Below are positions 14,522 through 21,061 of a DNA stretch of 30,347 bases, in pieces. Under the pieces are notes generated by a model. It had not been told where the DNA came from. It searched no databases and saw nothing but the letters and a program-made list of their open reading frames with translations. The stretch's first letter is position 1. Every line of letters starts with the position of its first letter. Position numbers and translations under genes: made by a program. Origin of the DNA: CAZCCC01 sp964497245 (GTDB taxonomy: Bacteria; Patescibacteriota; Patescibacteriia; Buchananbacterales; UBA6539); NCBI GenBank assembly GCA_964497245.1, contig CAZCCC010000016.1:1-30347 (forward strand), read 5' to 3'.

Positions 14522-14908
14522 TTATTTAACACAACCGGCGGTTTTAATAAATTTTTCGTTAATCGGGCAGATACAGAAATTACCAAGCTTATTTCTATGC
14601 CACCTGCCACTAGTAGCTTCACAAAGTTTTTTTTCTTTCTCTGTCTCAGATACTTGTCCAAAAGATAATCTTTCACAATGACTGAAAGACAAATCGCTGC
14701 ACGTTGAGCAAGAAGGCTTAAATACTCCAATGCAATAATCTCGAAGAAAACACTGATCTTCTTCTAAAATATCATTACAGGAAACCATCTTGGAATTATA
14801 CTTGTTTATTAGCCTTTCGGTAAAATCCCGATACAAATATATAAAAACACCACCAACCATGGCAACTGATATAAAAATTGAAAAAATTATAATTGTCCGC
14901 TTATTCAT
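14522..14908 (-). CDS. Cys-rich extracytoplasmic protein with N-terminal membrane anchor
   Basis: Not recognised. The 128-residue protein has an N-terminal hydrophobic helix (about 7-26) preceded by MNKR, giving an N-in anchor or signal. The exported part holds about 11 Cys in patterns such as CNDILEEDQCFLRDYCIG, CSTCSDLSFSHC and CICPINEK, suggesting a small disulfide-bonded domain of the kind seen in secreted Kazal- or EGF-like modules, without a clear match to either. It stops 3 bp before the prfB start, so the two are probably co-transcribed. Confidence 0.75.
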   Translation of the reverse strand: MNKRTIIIFSIFISVAMVGGVFIYLYRDFTERLINKYNSKMVSCNDILEEDQCFLRDYCIGVFKPSCSTCSDLSFSHCERLSFGQVSETEKEKKLCEATSGRWHRNKLGNFCICPINEKFIKTAGCVK

Positions 14909-14982
14909 ATATTTTTATTAATTTATTTATATTAAAAAGCATTAACCCTTTGATACCCTTTCATCCAAAGATTCCGATTTAT

Positions 14983-15288
14983 TCAAATTTTAAATAAAAA
15001 CTTTTCTAAACTTTTAATCTTGCCCGCGCGGTTGATTTTTATTCCTTCATTCTTTAAAATTAAGATTTTTTTCTTTGTACCCAACTGATAACCTCCGACA
15101 ATGCCATTTGATCTTACTACCCGATGACAAGGAATCTTGATTAAATCATTATTTTTGTTTAATACATTGCCGATTGACCTGCAAGCTTTCGGATAACCGG
15201 CTTTTTCCGCTAAAATTTTATAGGTTAAAACTTTACCTTTCGGAATACACTTAACTTGATTTAAAACTCTTACCGAAAAATTTCTCAT
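14983..15288 (-). CDS. MGMT-type DNA-binding domain protein (alkyltransferase)
   Basis: Single-domain member of the O6-alkylguanine-DNA alkyltransferase family (101 residues, C-terminal domain only). It has the recognition helix RSIGNVLNKN (~37-46) with its Arg finger and the active-site IPCHRVV with Cys at about residue 54, followed by GGYQLGTKKKI. Because the alkyl-accepting Cys is kept, it could repair O6-methylguanine, unlike the alkyltransferase-like proteins in which Cys is replaced by Trp or Ala. The usual N-terminal domain is absent, as in many short CPR versions. It begins one base after the stop of the upstream coiled-coil gene. Confidence 0.88.
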   Translation of the reverse strand: MRNFSVRVLNQVKCIPKGKVLTYKILAEKAGYPKACRSIGNVLNKNNDLIKIPCHRVVRSNGIVGGYQLGTKKKILILKNEGIKINRAGKIKSLEKFLFKI

Positions 15289-15289
15289 T

Positions 15290-15730
15290 TTAATCTGTAT
15301 TTGGCAAAATTAAATTTTCAACCTCAACTGTCTCTTTGCCAAAATTAATAATCTGGCTATAAGATTCGTAAAAAGGCTTGACCGACTCCCTTATTAAAGG
15401 CGGAAGATAAATTAAACCTAATAAAACTGGGATTAATATTATTAAAATTTTAATTACCCCAAAAACTCTCTGCCAAGTCACCCAGCTGCTGATTTTTTTC
15501 GTCATTTTGTAAAGTTTTTTGGAAACTTTCAAATTCTCCTGCAATAATTTCTGCAATTCTTTTTGTGATTCAAAATCTTTTTCAATTTTTTCTTCCCTGT
15601 TTTTTAGATACTTAACATAGCGCAAATTCTCTTCAGTAAGTTGCCTTATTTCATCAATTTTTTCGTTAAAAGACTTGTGTTGATCGGCTGTATCTAAATT
15701 AACTTTTTTATTTAAATTAGTCTCAGTCAT
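15290..15730 (-). CDS. Coiled-coil membrane protein of unknown function
   Basis: A 146-residue protein. An N-terminal charged half is predicted to form a long coiled coil (NEKIDEIRQLTEENLRYV through ENLKVSKKLYKMTKKI), followed by one hydrophobic helix (about residues 90-112, VIKILIILIPVLLGLIYLPP) and a short C-terminal tail. No domain is recognised. It is the first of a run with the MGMT-type gene and lies beyond the terminator that ends the B12 operon. Confidence 0.75.
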   Translation of the reverse strand: MTETNLNKKVNLDTADQHKSFNEKIDEIRQLTEENLRYVKYLKNREEKIEKDFESQKELQKLLQENLKVSKKLYKMTKKISSWVTWQRVFGVIKILIILIPVLLGLIYLPPLIRESVKPFYESYSQIINFGKETVEVENLILPNTD

Positions 15731-15762
15731 ACATATTTATTATACAACATATAACTAAAATA

Positions 15763-15787
15763 AAAAAGGCCTTGTTGCGACCTTTTT
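15763..15787 (-). terminator. Terminator of the B12-riboswitch operon
   Basis: AAAAAGG (15763-15769) pairs with CCTTTTT (15781-15787); on the minus strand the stem is followed by TTTTTTATTTT. It lies 18 bp beyond the stop of the last operon gene. Confidence 0.75.
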
Positions 15788-15804
15788 ACACGGAACTCAA
15801 AAAT

Positions 15805-16335
15805 CTAGTTTCTCTGTAAAATCAGCTTTTTACTGCCCGCCCAAATTGAGATAGCTTCATAGGCTCCAAACAAAACAGCAACATAAAAAATATCGCCTAA
15901 AAAAGTACCCCTAAAAAAAGGTAAAGCCAAAATATAGCATTGGATTAGTCCGGCAAAGGTTTTTTCATACCAAGGAGAAAATTGCCAAACTGCCCAATTA
16001 GTCAATATAAAAAATATTACTGAAGCAGAAATAGCAGAAGCCAAAACCGTTTCAACACTTTTATGCTTTCTGAAAAAACTGGCAAACAACCCTGCCAAAA
16101 CCAAACTGCCATAAACTGCAAACATTAATTTCCAGTCATAAAAACCGATAAATAAATCCCCAATTAGCATAGAAGCGAGAGGTAAAGCAATGGCATAACG
16201 CCGCCCCAAATAAAATCCGGAAAACAAAGCAATGGCGGCAAGCGGAGTAAAATTCCAAAAATGCGGCAAAAGCCGGCAAGCAACTCCTAAAGCAACTAAG
16301 ACAATAGAAATTATTAATTTAGTATTTGTAGTCAT
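15805..16335 (-). CDS. DUF6580-type membrane protein, possible cobalamin ECF S component
   Basis: A 176-residue protein with about five hydrophobic helices (AALGVACRLLPHF..., FTPLAAIALFSGFYLG, IALPLASMLIGDLFIGF, VYGSLVLAGLFASFF, VIFFILTNWAVWQF and a last helix). The pattern FTPLAAIALFSGFYLGRR plus LIGDLFIGFYDWK and NWAVW is that of the DUF6580 family, which resembles substrate-binding S components of ECF transporters. It is last in an operon led by a cobalamin riboswitch and shares it with two DUF4430 (transcobalamin-like) proteins, so B12 import is the most economical role. The energising A, A' and T subunits would have to be elsewhere. Function is inferred from fold and context only. Confidence 0.7.
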   Translation of the reverse strand: MTTNTKLIISIVLVALGVACRLLPHFWNFTPLAAIALFSGFYLGRRYAIALPLASMLIGDLFIGFYDWKLMFAVYGSLVLAGLFASFFRKHKSVETVLASAISASVIFFILTNWAVWQFSPWYEKTFAGLIQCYILALPFFRGTFLGDIFYVAVLFGAYEAISIWAGSKKLILQRN

Positions 16336-16355
16336 AAATTAATTGTTAGTTGTTA

Positions 16356-16838
16356 TTAAATATTAATTTGTCCCTTTATTAATTTCCACTCTACAATATC
16401 GCCATCCTTAAGCTGATAGCTGCCTGCTCCAATTTTGGCGTACTCGCCATTAACCCAATACTGCCAAAACCTATCACCGGCAAAATCATTTTCTACACCG
16501 CCTATACTTTCAATAAAAATTCCCATTTCGCCATAGCTTTTAAATCGCAGTTCAATTTCATTCTCAGCGGCGGCTTTTTTTAGCAAATCAAAAACTGATG
16601 ATCTCAAAGGCAGATTGACTTTGCCGTATTCTTCAATTTGTCCATTACTAAAATCAATTACCAATGCAGCCGAGATTTCTGACAAAACAACCTGATTAGG
16701 CACATTGCCTTCTTCAATCTCCAACGGCTTGGCTGTAAATTCAAGCATTTCATTTGGAGATAAAACCTGTTTCTGCCCAAAATAGAATCCACAAAAAAAT
16801 ACAGCGATTATAATTATAATTTTGGCCAATAATTTCAT
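16356..16838 (-). CDS. Membrane-anchored DUF4430 (transcobalamin C-terminal-like) protein
   Basis: The 160-residue protein has an N-terminal hydrophobic segment (MKLLAKIIIIIAVFFCGFYF) and then a single DUF4430 domain. Its hallmarks are LVIDFSNGQIEEY, the SSVFDLLKKAAAE helix, YGEMGIFIESIGGVEND, FWQYWVNGEYAKIGAGSYQL and DGDIVEWKL. DUF4430 corresponds to the C-terminal beta domain of intrinsic factor and transcobalamin, which closes over the lower face of cobalamin. A weakly lipobox-like Cys (VFFC) is present but not convincing, so a membrane anchor is more likely. It is 20 bp upstream of the DUF6580 gene and may pass captured B12 to it; that is inference. Confidence 0.82.
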   Translation of the reverse strand: MKLLAKIIIIIAVFFCGFYFGQKQVLSPNEMLEFTAKPLEIEEGNVPNQVVLSEISAALVIDFSNGQIEEYGKVNLPLRSSVFDLLKKAAAENEIELRFKSYGEMGIFIESIGGVENDFAGDRFWQYWVNGEYAKIGAGSYQLKDGDIVEWKLIKGQINI

Positions 16839-16893
16839 TTCAATTTCTGCTAATTATTTTTTATATTTCTTTATTGGCGACGTAGAGCGAGTG

Positions 16894-16999
16894 TCCAGCA
16901 CCTATTTTACGTATCAATGAATAAAAGAGTTAAATAATTTTTTAAAAAATTAAATAGGTTTTTTAATTTATATGTGGTATTAGTAAAATAGGTGCTGGG
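16894..16999. repeat. Second MITE-like inverted-repeat element
   Basis: CCAGCACCTATTTTAC (16895-16910) is perfectly inverted at 16983-16998, around an AT-rich centre of 72 bases. The inner 12 bases of each end, CACCTATTTTAC, are the same as in the element at 6063-6164, and the length is nearly the same, but the centres differ. No clear target duplication is seen. It lies inside the B12 operon, between two genes. The rest of the 16839-17092 gap holds a GC-rich hairpin and a repeated TTAATACCC motif. Confidence 0.65.
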
Positions 17000-17045
17000 C
17001 CGAGCCGAGGAGCCAAAAAGGGTTAATACCCCGTCCCAATTTCTC

Positions 17046-17062
17046 CTCCGCCTTTGGCGGAG
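17046..17062. repeat. GC-rich palindrome CTCCGCC-TTT-GGCGGAG
   Basis: A perfect 7-bp stem with a 3-base loop in an AT-rich gap, without a strong T-run on the minus strand. It is similar in type to the palindromes at 4481-4498 and 29111-29167. It could act as a processing or stability element within the operon. Confidence 0.55.
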
Positions 17063-17092
17063 TGAAAAATCAAGGATCCCGTCTTGTATATT

Positions 17093-17596
17093 TTAATTAA
17101 GGTGCGGGACTTTGCGGTTAATACCCTTTATTAATATTACTGCAAAAAATATAAATAAACAAGCCAAAAAGCCAGTAAAAACAAAATACCAAATTCTAAT
17201 TCCGGAAGAGCTTATTGTTATCGGAATTTTTATTCCTGAACCGGCTGAAAATCCACCACTTCCGCCTAGTGGTCTGGCAACTGCAGAAATATTGGTTAAA
17301 AATAACCCACTTGATCTCATTTTAACAGCCACTTCAACTAATTGATTTTCAGCCGGCTGCAAAATAAAACTATCCGGTGAAATTTTTATTTCTCCGACAA
17401 AAGAATCCGGACGTAGCTGATAAACTGCCGGCTCATCAGAAACATTAATAACTAAAATTTCTGTTTTTACCTCTTTGCCTAAAGAAACATTCAAATCAAG
17501 TCTGATTGGCTTAATCCCGATACCTACTGCTGAAACCGGTCCTTTGATTGCCAAAAATAGGATTACAGAAAATAAAAAAAAATAAAAAAATTTCAT
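17093..17596 (-). CDS. Secreted Ig-like protein with C-terminal membrane anchor
   Basis: The 167-residue protein starts with a signal peptide (MKFFYFFLFSVILFLAIKGPVSA). A beta-rich domain follows with GIKPIRLDLNVSLGKEVKTE and VINVSDEPAVYQLRPDSF, similar in form to the extracellular Ig/DUF916-like modules of cell-surface proteins. A C-terminal hydrophobic helix (~138-158) ends in KGINRKVPHLN with a basic flank. It begins 6 bp after the stop of the transcobalamin-like gene. A scaffold that holds the secreted binding protein at the surface is a plausible role, inferred from operon position. Family not identified with certainty. Confidence 0.72.
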   Translation of the reverse strand: MKFFYFFLFSVILFLAIKGPVSAVGIGIKPIRLDLNVSLGKEVKTEILVINVSDEPAVYQLRPDSFVGEIKISPDSFILQPAENQLVEVAVKMRSSGLFLTNISAVARPLGGSGGFSAGSGIKIPITISSSGIRIWYFVFTGFLACLFIFFAVILIKGINRKVPHLN

Positions 17597-17602
17597 ATCC
17601 GA

Positions 17603-19393
17603 CTACAAAGCAACTGCCCAAAAAATAAGTTCACCGCTCTTAACGCCTGAAAGAAAATAATTAGAGGGAATATTTAAAGTGACTGTTGAATCTTTGCTTT
17701 GATTAGGAGTTAAAAACTGGTTGTATAAATCAGGATTACTGCCATCAACTAATAAATTCTCGGTAAAAATGGTATCTCCGGAAATTGAAGCACTGACCGA
17801 AATATTTACTGTTCCTTCGTTGGTTAAAGTCGCAGCTCTGTTGGAGGATTGACCGGGAGTCAATTTGCCGAAATTAATTGATGAAGGATTAACCACTAAA
17901 GCAATAGCTTCTCCGCCGACAACTCCTCCCTGCTCTATTTCAACTGTCAATCCGACATTATAATTGACCGCATCACCGACAGAAATAGTCAACTTATCAC
18001 TTCTAACATAACCTTGCATCTCAACATAGGCTTGATAGACTCCGCTTTCAGCCATTGTTAACTCAAGCTTTCCGCTGCTGTCGGCTGAATAATATTTGTT
18101 GTTTATTTTAATGTCGGCAAAAGCCAAATTCTGCCAAGTGCTTCCATCAAAATATTCGACAATAATTTCAACGTTTTGACCGGGATCAATTTGAACAGAA
18201 TCAGCTCTTATTCTTGTGGGATTTATCCCCCATTCACCAAAATACCAAAGGACTTCATCTCCGGGTTGCAGCTGATAATCAGAAGCGCCAACAGGCAAAG
18301 AAACGTTATTTACAAAATAAAGCCAGCCGGACATTCCTTCAGCACTATCGCCATTAATTGTCCTCAAATAAGGACCATAACTTTCCTGGGTAATGGTATA
18401 AGTATAACCGCAAACTTGGGCTCCATTTTCAATAATATCCAAAGCGGTATTTCCGAAAACATAACTGCTGCAAATCGTATTACTTGAGCCTTCAATTCTT
18501 AAATGGTAAGTTCCGGGCTGCTGATTTTCTTCCGGAAACTGGAAATAACCGACAGGGTAGCTTTTCCCAGACAGAGCAATTACGGCAAAAGCAGTCATTG
18601 CCTTATTATTCCAGTCAGAAGTGCCTTCTTCTACCCACCAAAAACCGCCATCACTTGCCTGCAGGGATTGCAAAAAAGAAATTGGGTCTCCCTCTTGTCT
18701 GCTCCAGCTTTCAGGGGATATTTGAGATTTTGTCAAAGCCGAAATTACCCAAGATGTGGAACCAGAATCAGAAACATCTCCTGTTTGGTAACCAAAACCG
18801 CCATCTTCGTTTTGACATGATTCAAGATAGGACAATGCCTTGGTTATTACCTGATCAGAAGAGCTTAGTCCAGCTTCAATCAAAGCAATTATTGCTGAGG
18901 CGGTATCATTACTGTCGCTTTGTCCGCCAACTGCATAACTCCAGCCTCCATCAACATTCTGATTGGCTAAAATGAAATTTTTGGCGGCCAAAGCTTCTAC
19001 TGAATCAACCTGATTGACAGAAGCCAAAGCCAAAATTGACCAGATATCATCATTAAGTAAAGAATTACTGCCGATTTGACTGCCGTCATAATAAGTTTTT
19101 AATTTGGCAACATAGTCAATATTGCCAAAAGTTGCCGGATTTTCATTAACTGATGCCAATGCTAAAATGGCTTTGGCATAATCAGTAGCCAAAGTGCCGG
19201 AAACACTGCTTAAATGGCCAGTTGGAATATTAGAACTGCCAAAAACGGCCAAAGCCATGGTTATCCATGCGTCAGGCGTCTGATTTTGCAAATAAGAAAC
19301 TGCTTCCGGAATAGCTGCAGTAATCATAGCCGGCTGAAAAACAATTGAAACCATAAGTAACCCGAAAATGATGTTTTTGACTTTTGCATTCAT
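17603..19393 (-). CDS. Secreted transcobalamin/intrinsic factor-like protein (alpha/alpha toroid + DUF4430)
   Basis: A 596-residue exported protein. The signal peptide MNAKVKNIIFGLLMV...MITAA is followed by an alpha/alpha toroid of the terpene cyclase/prenyltransferase type (~30-280) with spaced repeats QNVDGGWSY (~145), QNEDGGFGYQ (~194) and QASDGGFWW (~245). DUF4430 (~293-392) follows with YVFGNTALDIIENGA, ESYGPYLRTINGDSAEG and GWLYFVNNVSLPVGASDY. A beta-sandwich region (~395-480) and a C-terminal Ig-like domain complete it. Toroid plus DUF4430 is the layout of vertebrate B12 carriers. The ATG at 19393 is chosen because the longer ORF starts inside the riboswitch expression platform. Similar bacterial proteins are known, and cobalamin binding has not been shown for most. 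Confidence 0.85.
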   Translation of the reverse strand: MNAKVKNIIFGLLMVSIVFQPAMITAAIPEAVSYLQNQTPDAWITMALAVFGSSNIPTGHLSSVSGTLATDYAKAILALASVNENPATFGNIDYVAKLKTYYDGSQIGSNSLLNDDIWSILALASVNQVDSVEALAAKNFILANQNVDGGWSYAVGGQSDSNDTASAIIALIEAGLSSSDQVITKALSYLESCQNEDGGFGYQTGDVSDSGSTSWVISALTKSQISPESWSRQEGDPISFLQSLQASDGGFWWVEEGTSDWNNKAMTAFAVIALSGKSYPVGYFQFPEENQQPGTYHLRIEGSSNTICSSYVFGNTALDIIENGAQVCGYTYTITQESYGPYLRTINGDSAEGMSGWLYFVNNVSLPVGASDYQLQPGDEVLWYFGEWGINPTRIRADSVQIDPGQNVEIIVEYFDGSTWQNLAFADIKINNKYYSADSSGKLELTMAESGVYQAYVEMQGYVRSDKLTISVGDAVNYNVGLTVEIEQGGVVGGEAIALVVNPSSINFGKLTPGQSSNRAATLTNEGTVNISVSASISGDTIFTENLLVDGSNPDLYNQFLTPNQSKDSTVTLNIPSNYFLSGVKSGELIFWAVAL

Positions 19394-19396
19394 AAC

Positions 19397-19420
19397 AAAA
19401 AATCTCCCACATCGAGGGAG
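19397..19420 (-). terminator. Riboswitch expression platform: terminator / RBS-sequestering hairpin
   Basis: On the minus strand CTCCC-TCGATGT-GGGAG is followed by ATTTTTTG and, three bases later, the ATG. It fits a terminator, and the right arm GGGAG is also the only Shine-Dalgarno-like sequence before the start. CCTCGA within the left arm and loop (19417-19412) can pair with TCGAGG at 19476-19471 or at 19512-19507, giving an alternative fold that would free the right arm. Confidence 0.75.
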
Positions 19421-19503
19421 TCTTAGGAAAATAGCCGCAAAAAATCTGCGAATACTCACCCACTCTCTAACCTCGAAGAGTTTAGTGAATTAATGAGCTT
19501 TAA

Positions 19504-19590
19504 TTTCCTCGACCTGACTTGTGCCCTGACTTTGATGTCGGGCCTTCACAGTTGCGGGACAGTAAAGGATTTTAACCTTATTTCGGAAAA
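19504..19590 (-). promoter_or_regulatory. Cobalamin riboswitch aptamer (compact type)
   Basis: The minus-strand leader carries the conserved core of cobalamin riboswitches: GGTTAAAATCC, then ACTGTCCCGCAACTGTGA, a hairpin GCCCGAC...GTCAGGGC, and a B12-box-like CAAGTCAGGTCGAGG. TTTCC (19589-19585) pairs with GGAAA (19508-19504) to close the domain. At about 87 bases it is shorter than the btuB type and nearer the compact cobalamin classes; which cobalamin it prefers cannot be read. It lies between a consensus promoter and the operon's first gene. Confidence 0.87.
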
Positions 19591-19616
19591 CTAAAGCTTT
19601 TTGTTAAAGTAATGTT

Positions 19617-19645
19617 ATTTTAAATGAACGATATTAAAATGTCAA
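19617..19645 (-). promoter_or_regulatory. Promoter of the B12-riboswitch operon
   Basis: TTGACA (19640-19645), a 17-base spacer and TAAAAT (19617-19622) on the minus strand, with transcription expected to start near 19610, about 20 bases before the aptamer. The 12-bp inverted repeat ACAGTTTACTGT (19646-19657) abuts the -35 box and might be an operator. Confidence 0.82.
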
Positions 19646-19683
19646 ACAGTTTACTGTGGATAAAAAATATTAAATCTAAAATA

Positions 19684-20205
19684 CTAATCTTCTATCCCCT
19701 TTCTTGCCATTAAACCTTTTTGATACGGGTGTTTAATTTCGCGCATTTCCGTAACATAATCAGCCAATTCAATTATTTTTTTTGGCGCCTTGCGACCAGT
19801 TAAAACAAGTTCAATGGTTTTTGGCTTTTTCTTAATTAATTTTATAATATCAGAAATTGAAATCAGTTTGAAAAAAACCGCCAAAAAAATTTCATCCAGA
19901 ATTACCAAATCAAATTTTTTTTGAGAAAGCACTTTTTTTGACCAATCCATAGCTTGTTTTACCGCAATTTTATCCGAATTATTACCAATTTTATGAATAA
20001 AAGTTTTTTCGCCAAATCTTTTAAAGGTTATTTCTTTCATTGGCTTAAGACTTTTTAATTCGCTGTAATCTTGACCTTTTAAAAATTGGATAATATAAAC
20101 GTTATAACCGGCGCCAATAGCCCGCAAAGCCAAACCTAAAGCCGCAGTGGTTTTTCCTTTTCCATTGCCGGTGTAAATATGGATTTTTCCCAAATTTTTT
20201 TTCAT
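19684..20205 (-). CDS. cobO: Cob(I)alamin adenosyltransferase, CobO/CobA type
   Basis: Attaches adenosine from ATP to reduced cobalamin, making the adenosylcobalamin cofactor. The 173-residue protein has GKIHIYTGNGKGKTTAALG with the P-loop at ~13-20, ALRAIGAGYNVYIIQFLKG, the Walker B-like LVILDEI (~102-107) and LVLTGRKAPKKIIELADYV near the end, all typical of the CobA/CobO/BtuR family. No cobalamin synthesis gene is in the window, so it probably works on imported B12. It lies directly upstream of the riboswitch operon and downstream of the hypothetical 20235 gene, and the B12-dependent NrdJ is encoded nearby. Confidence 0.92.
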   Translation of the reverse strand: MKKNLGKIHIYTGNGKGKTTAALGLALRAIGAGYNVYIIQFLKGQDYSELKSLKPMKEITFKRFGEKTFIHKIGNNSDKIAVKQAMDWSKKVLSQKKFDLVILDEIFLAVFFKLISISDIIKLIKKKPKTIELVLTGRKAPKKIIELADYVTEMREIKHPYQKGLMARKGIED

Positions 20206-20234
20206 AATTAATACGTAAATATTTTATTCAATCA

Positions 20235-20897
20235 TTATAAAATAATTGGGCACTCAACTTCTGATTGATAATAAACTTCTTTTATATCTTCGTAATCAAC
20301 ATAAAATGATTTTAACAAACTATCATATTTACTTAAATGAACATAATCAGAATATTGCTTAATATACGGCTTTGGAATCTTAAAACCTTTTATTCTGACA
20401 GCATAGGCTCCGTAAAGATTTGGAGCTGAATCAAAATCATCTTGGCAAACCGGCTTATTTTCCCACGCTTTATCAATTTGAAAATCTTTTTTAATCTCTG
20501 CTAAAGAATCAGGATCATATTTTTTAGTCAATTCAAATATGCAAGCCTGTCCCAAAGCAACATAAAACATAACCGGCTTATCCGGACTTTCTTGATAAAT
20601 ATTACCAATTATTATCTTGTTGCCGCTATAATAATAAAATCTTTCATCCTCTGAGCTGAGTTGAAAATCAGGATCTTCATCAGGCTTGCAATAATTATAT
20701 TCCAAATAGCTTAATTCTTCGCTTTCATTAAAAGAATCTGGTTGCTGATTAATTATCAACTGACCATTGTTATTTTTAAAATTTGTGTCTATTTCAAAAT
20801 TCACTTGGCTTATATGCCAAAATGTGGCAACAGAAATCAAAGCAATTGAAAACAAGGAAAAAACAACAAATACTATGAGATGTTTAAATTTTTCCAT
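20235..20897 (-). CDS. Hypothetical membrane-anchored protein
   Basis: Not recognised. From the chosen start MEKFKHLIVF (20897) the protein has 220 residues: one N-terminal membrane helix (about 7-28) and a polar, Tyr- and Asp-rich exported domain with about four Cys (YNYCKPDEDPDF, GQACIFEL, KPVCQDDFDSAP and a C-terminal ECPIIL), compatible with two disulfides. A longer ORF from 20951 adds residues before the helix and is less likely. It is 29 bp upstream of cobO on the same strand, so a link to cobalamin handling is possible but unsupported. Confidence 0.7.
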   Translation of the reverse strand: MEKFKHLIVFVVFSLFSIALISVATFWHISQVNFEIDTNFKNNNGQLIINQQPDSFNESEELSYLEYNYCKPDEDPDFQLSSEDERFYYYSGNKIIIGNIYQESPDKPVMFYVALGQACIFELTKKYDPDSLAEIKKDFQIDKAWENKPVCQDDFDSAPNLYGAYAVRIKGFKIPKPYIKQYSDYVHLSKYDSLLKSFYVDYEDIKEVYYQSEVECPIIL

Positions 20898-20995
20898 AAA
20901 ATATAATTTATTATTATCTAACTTTATTATAAAACAAAATCCCAATTTCAACCAGCTATTATTTATTTTAAAGCTTGTAAGTCAAATTAATCATT

Positions 20996-21028
20996 AAAAA
21001 AACAAACCCCCGCCTAGAAGGATCTGTT
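20996..21028 (-). terminator. Intrinsic terminator after the glycosyltransferase-like gene
   Basis: On the minus strand AACAGATCC (21028-21020) pairs with GGGTTTGTT (21009-21001; 9 bp including two G-U) across a ten-base loop and runs into TTTTT. Confidence 0.65.
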
Positions 21029-21061
21029 TTTTTATAATATACAAACTAAACTTTATCTTTT

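Noticed and set aside
18176..18975. Plus-strand ORFs opposite the transcobalamin-like gene
   Set aside because: They are antisense readings of a gene with clear signal peptide and domain motifs.
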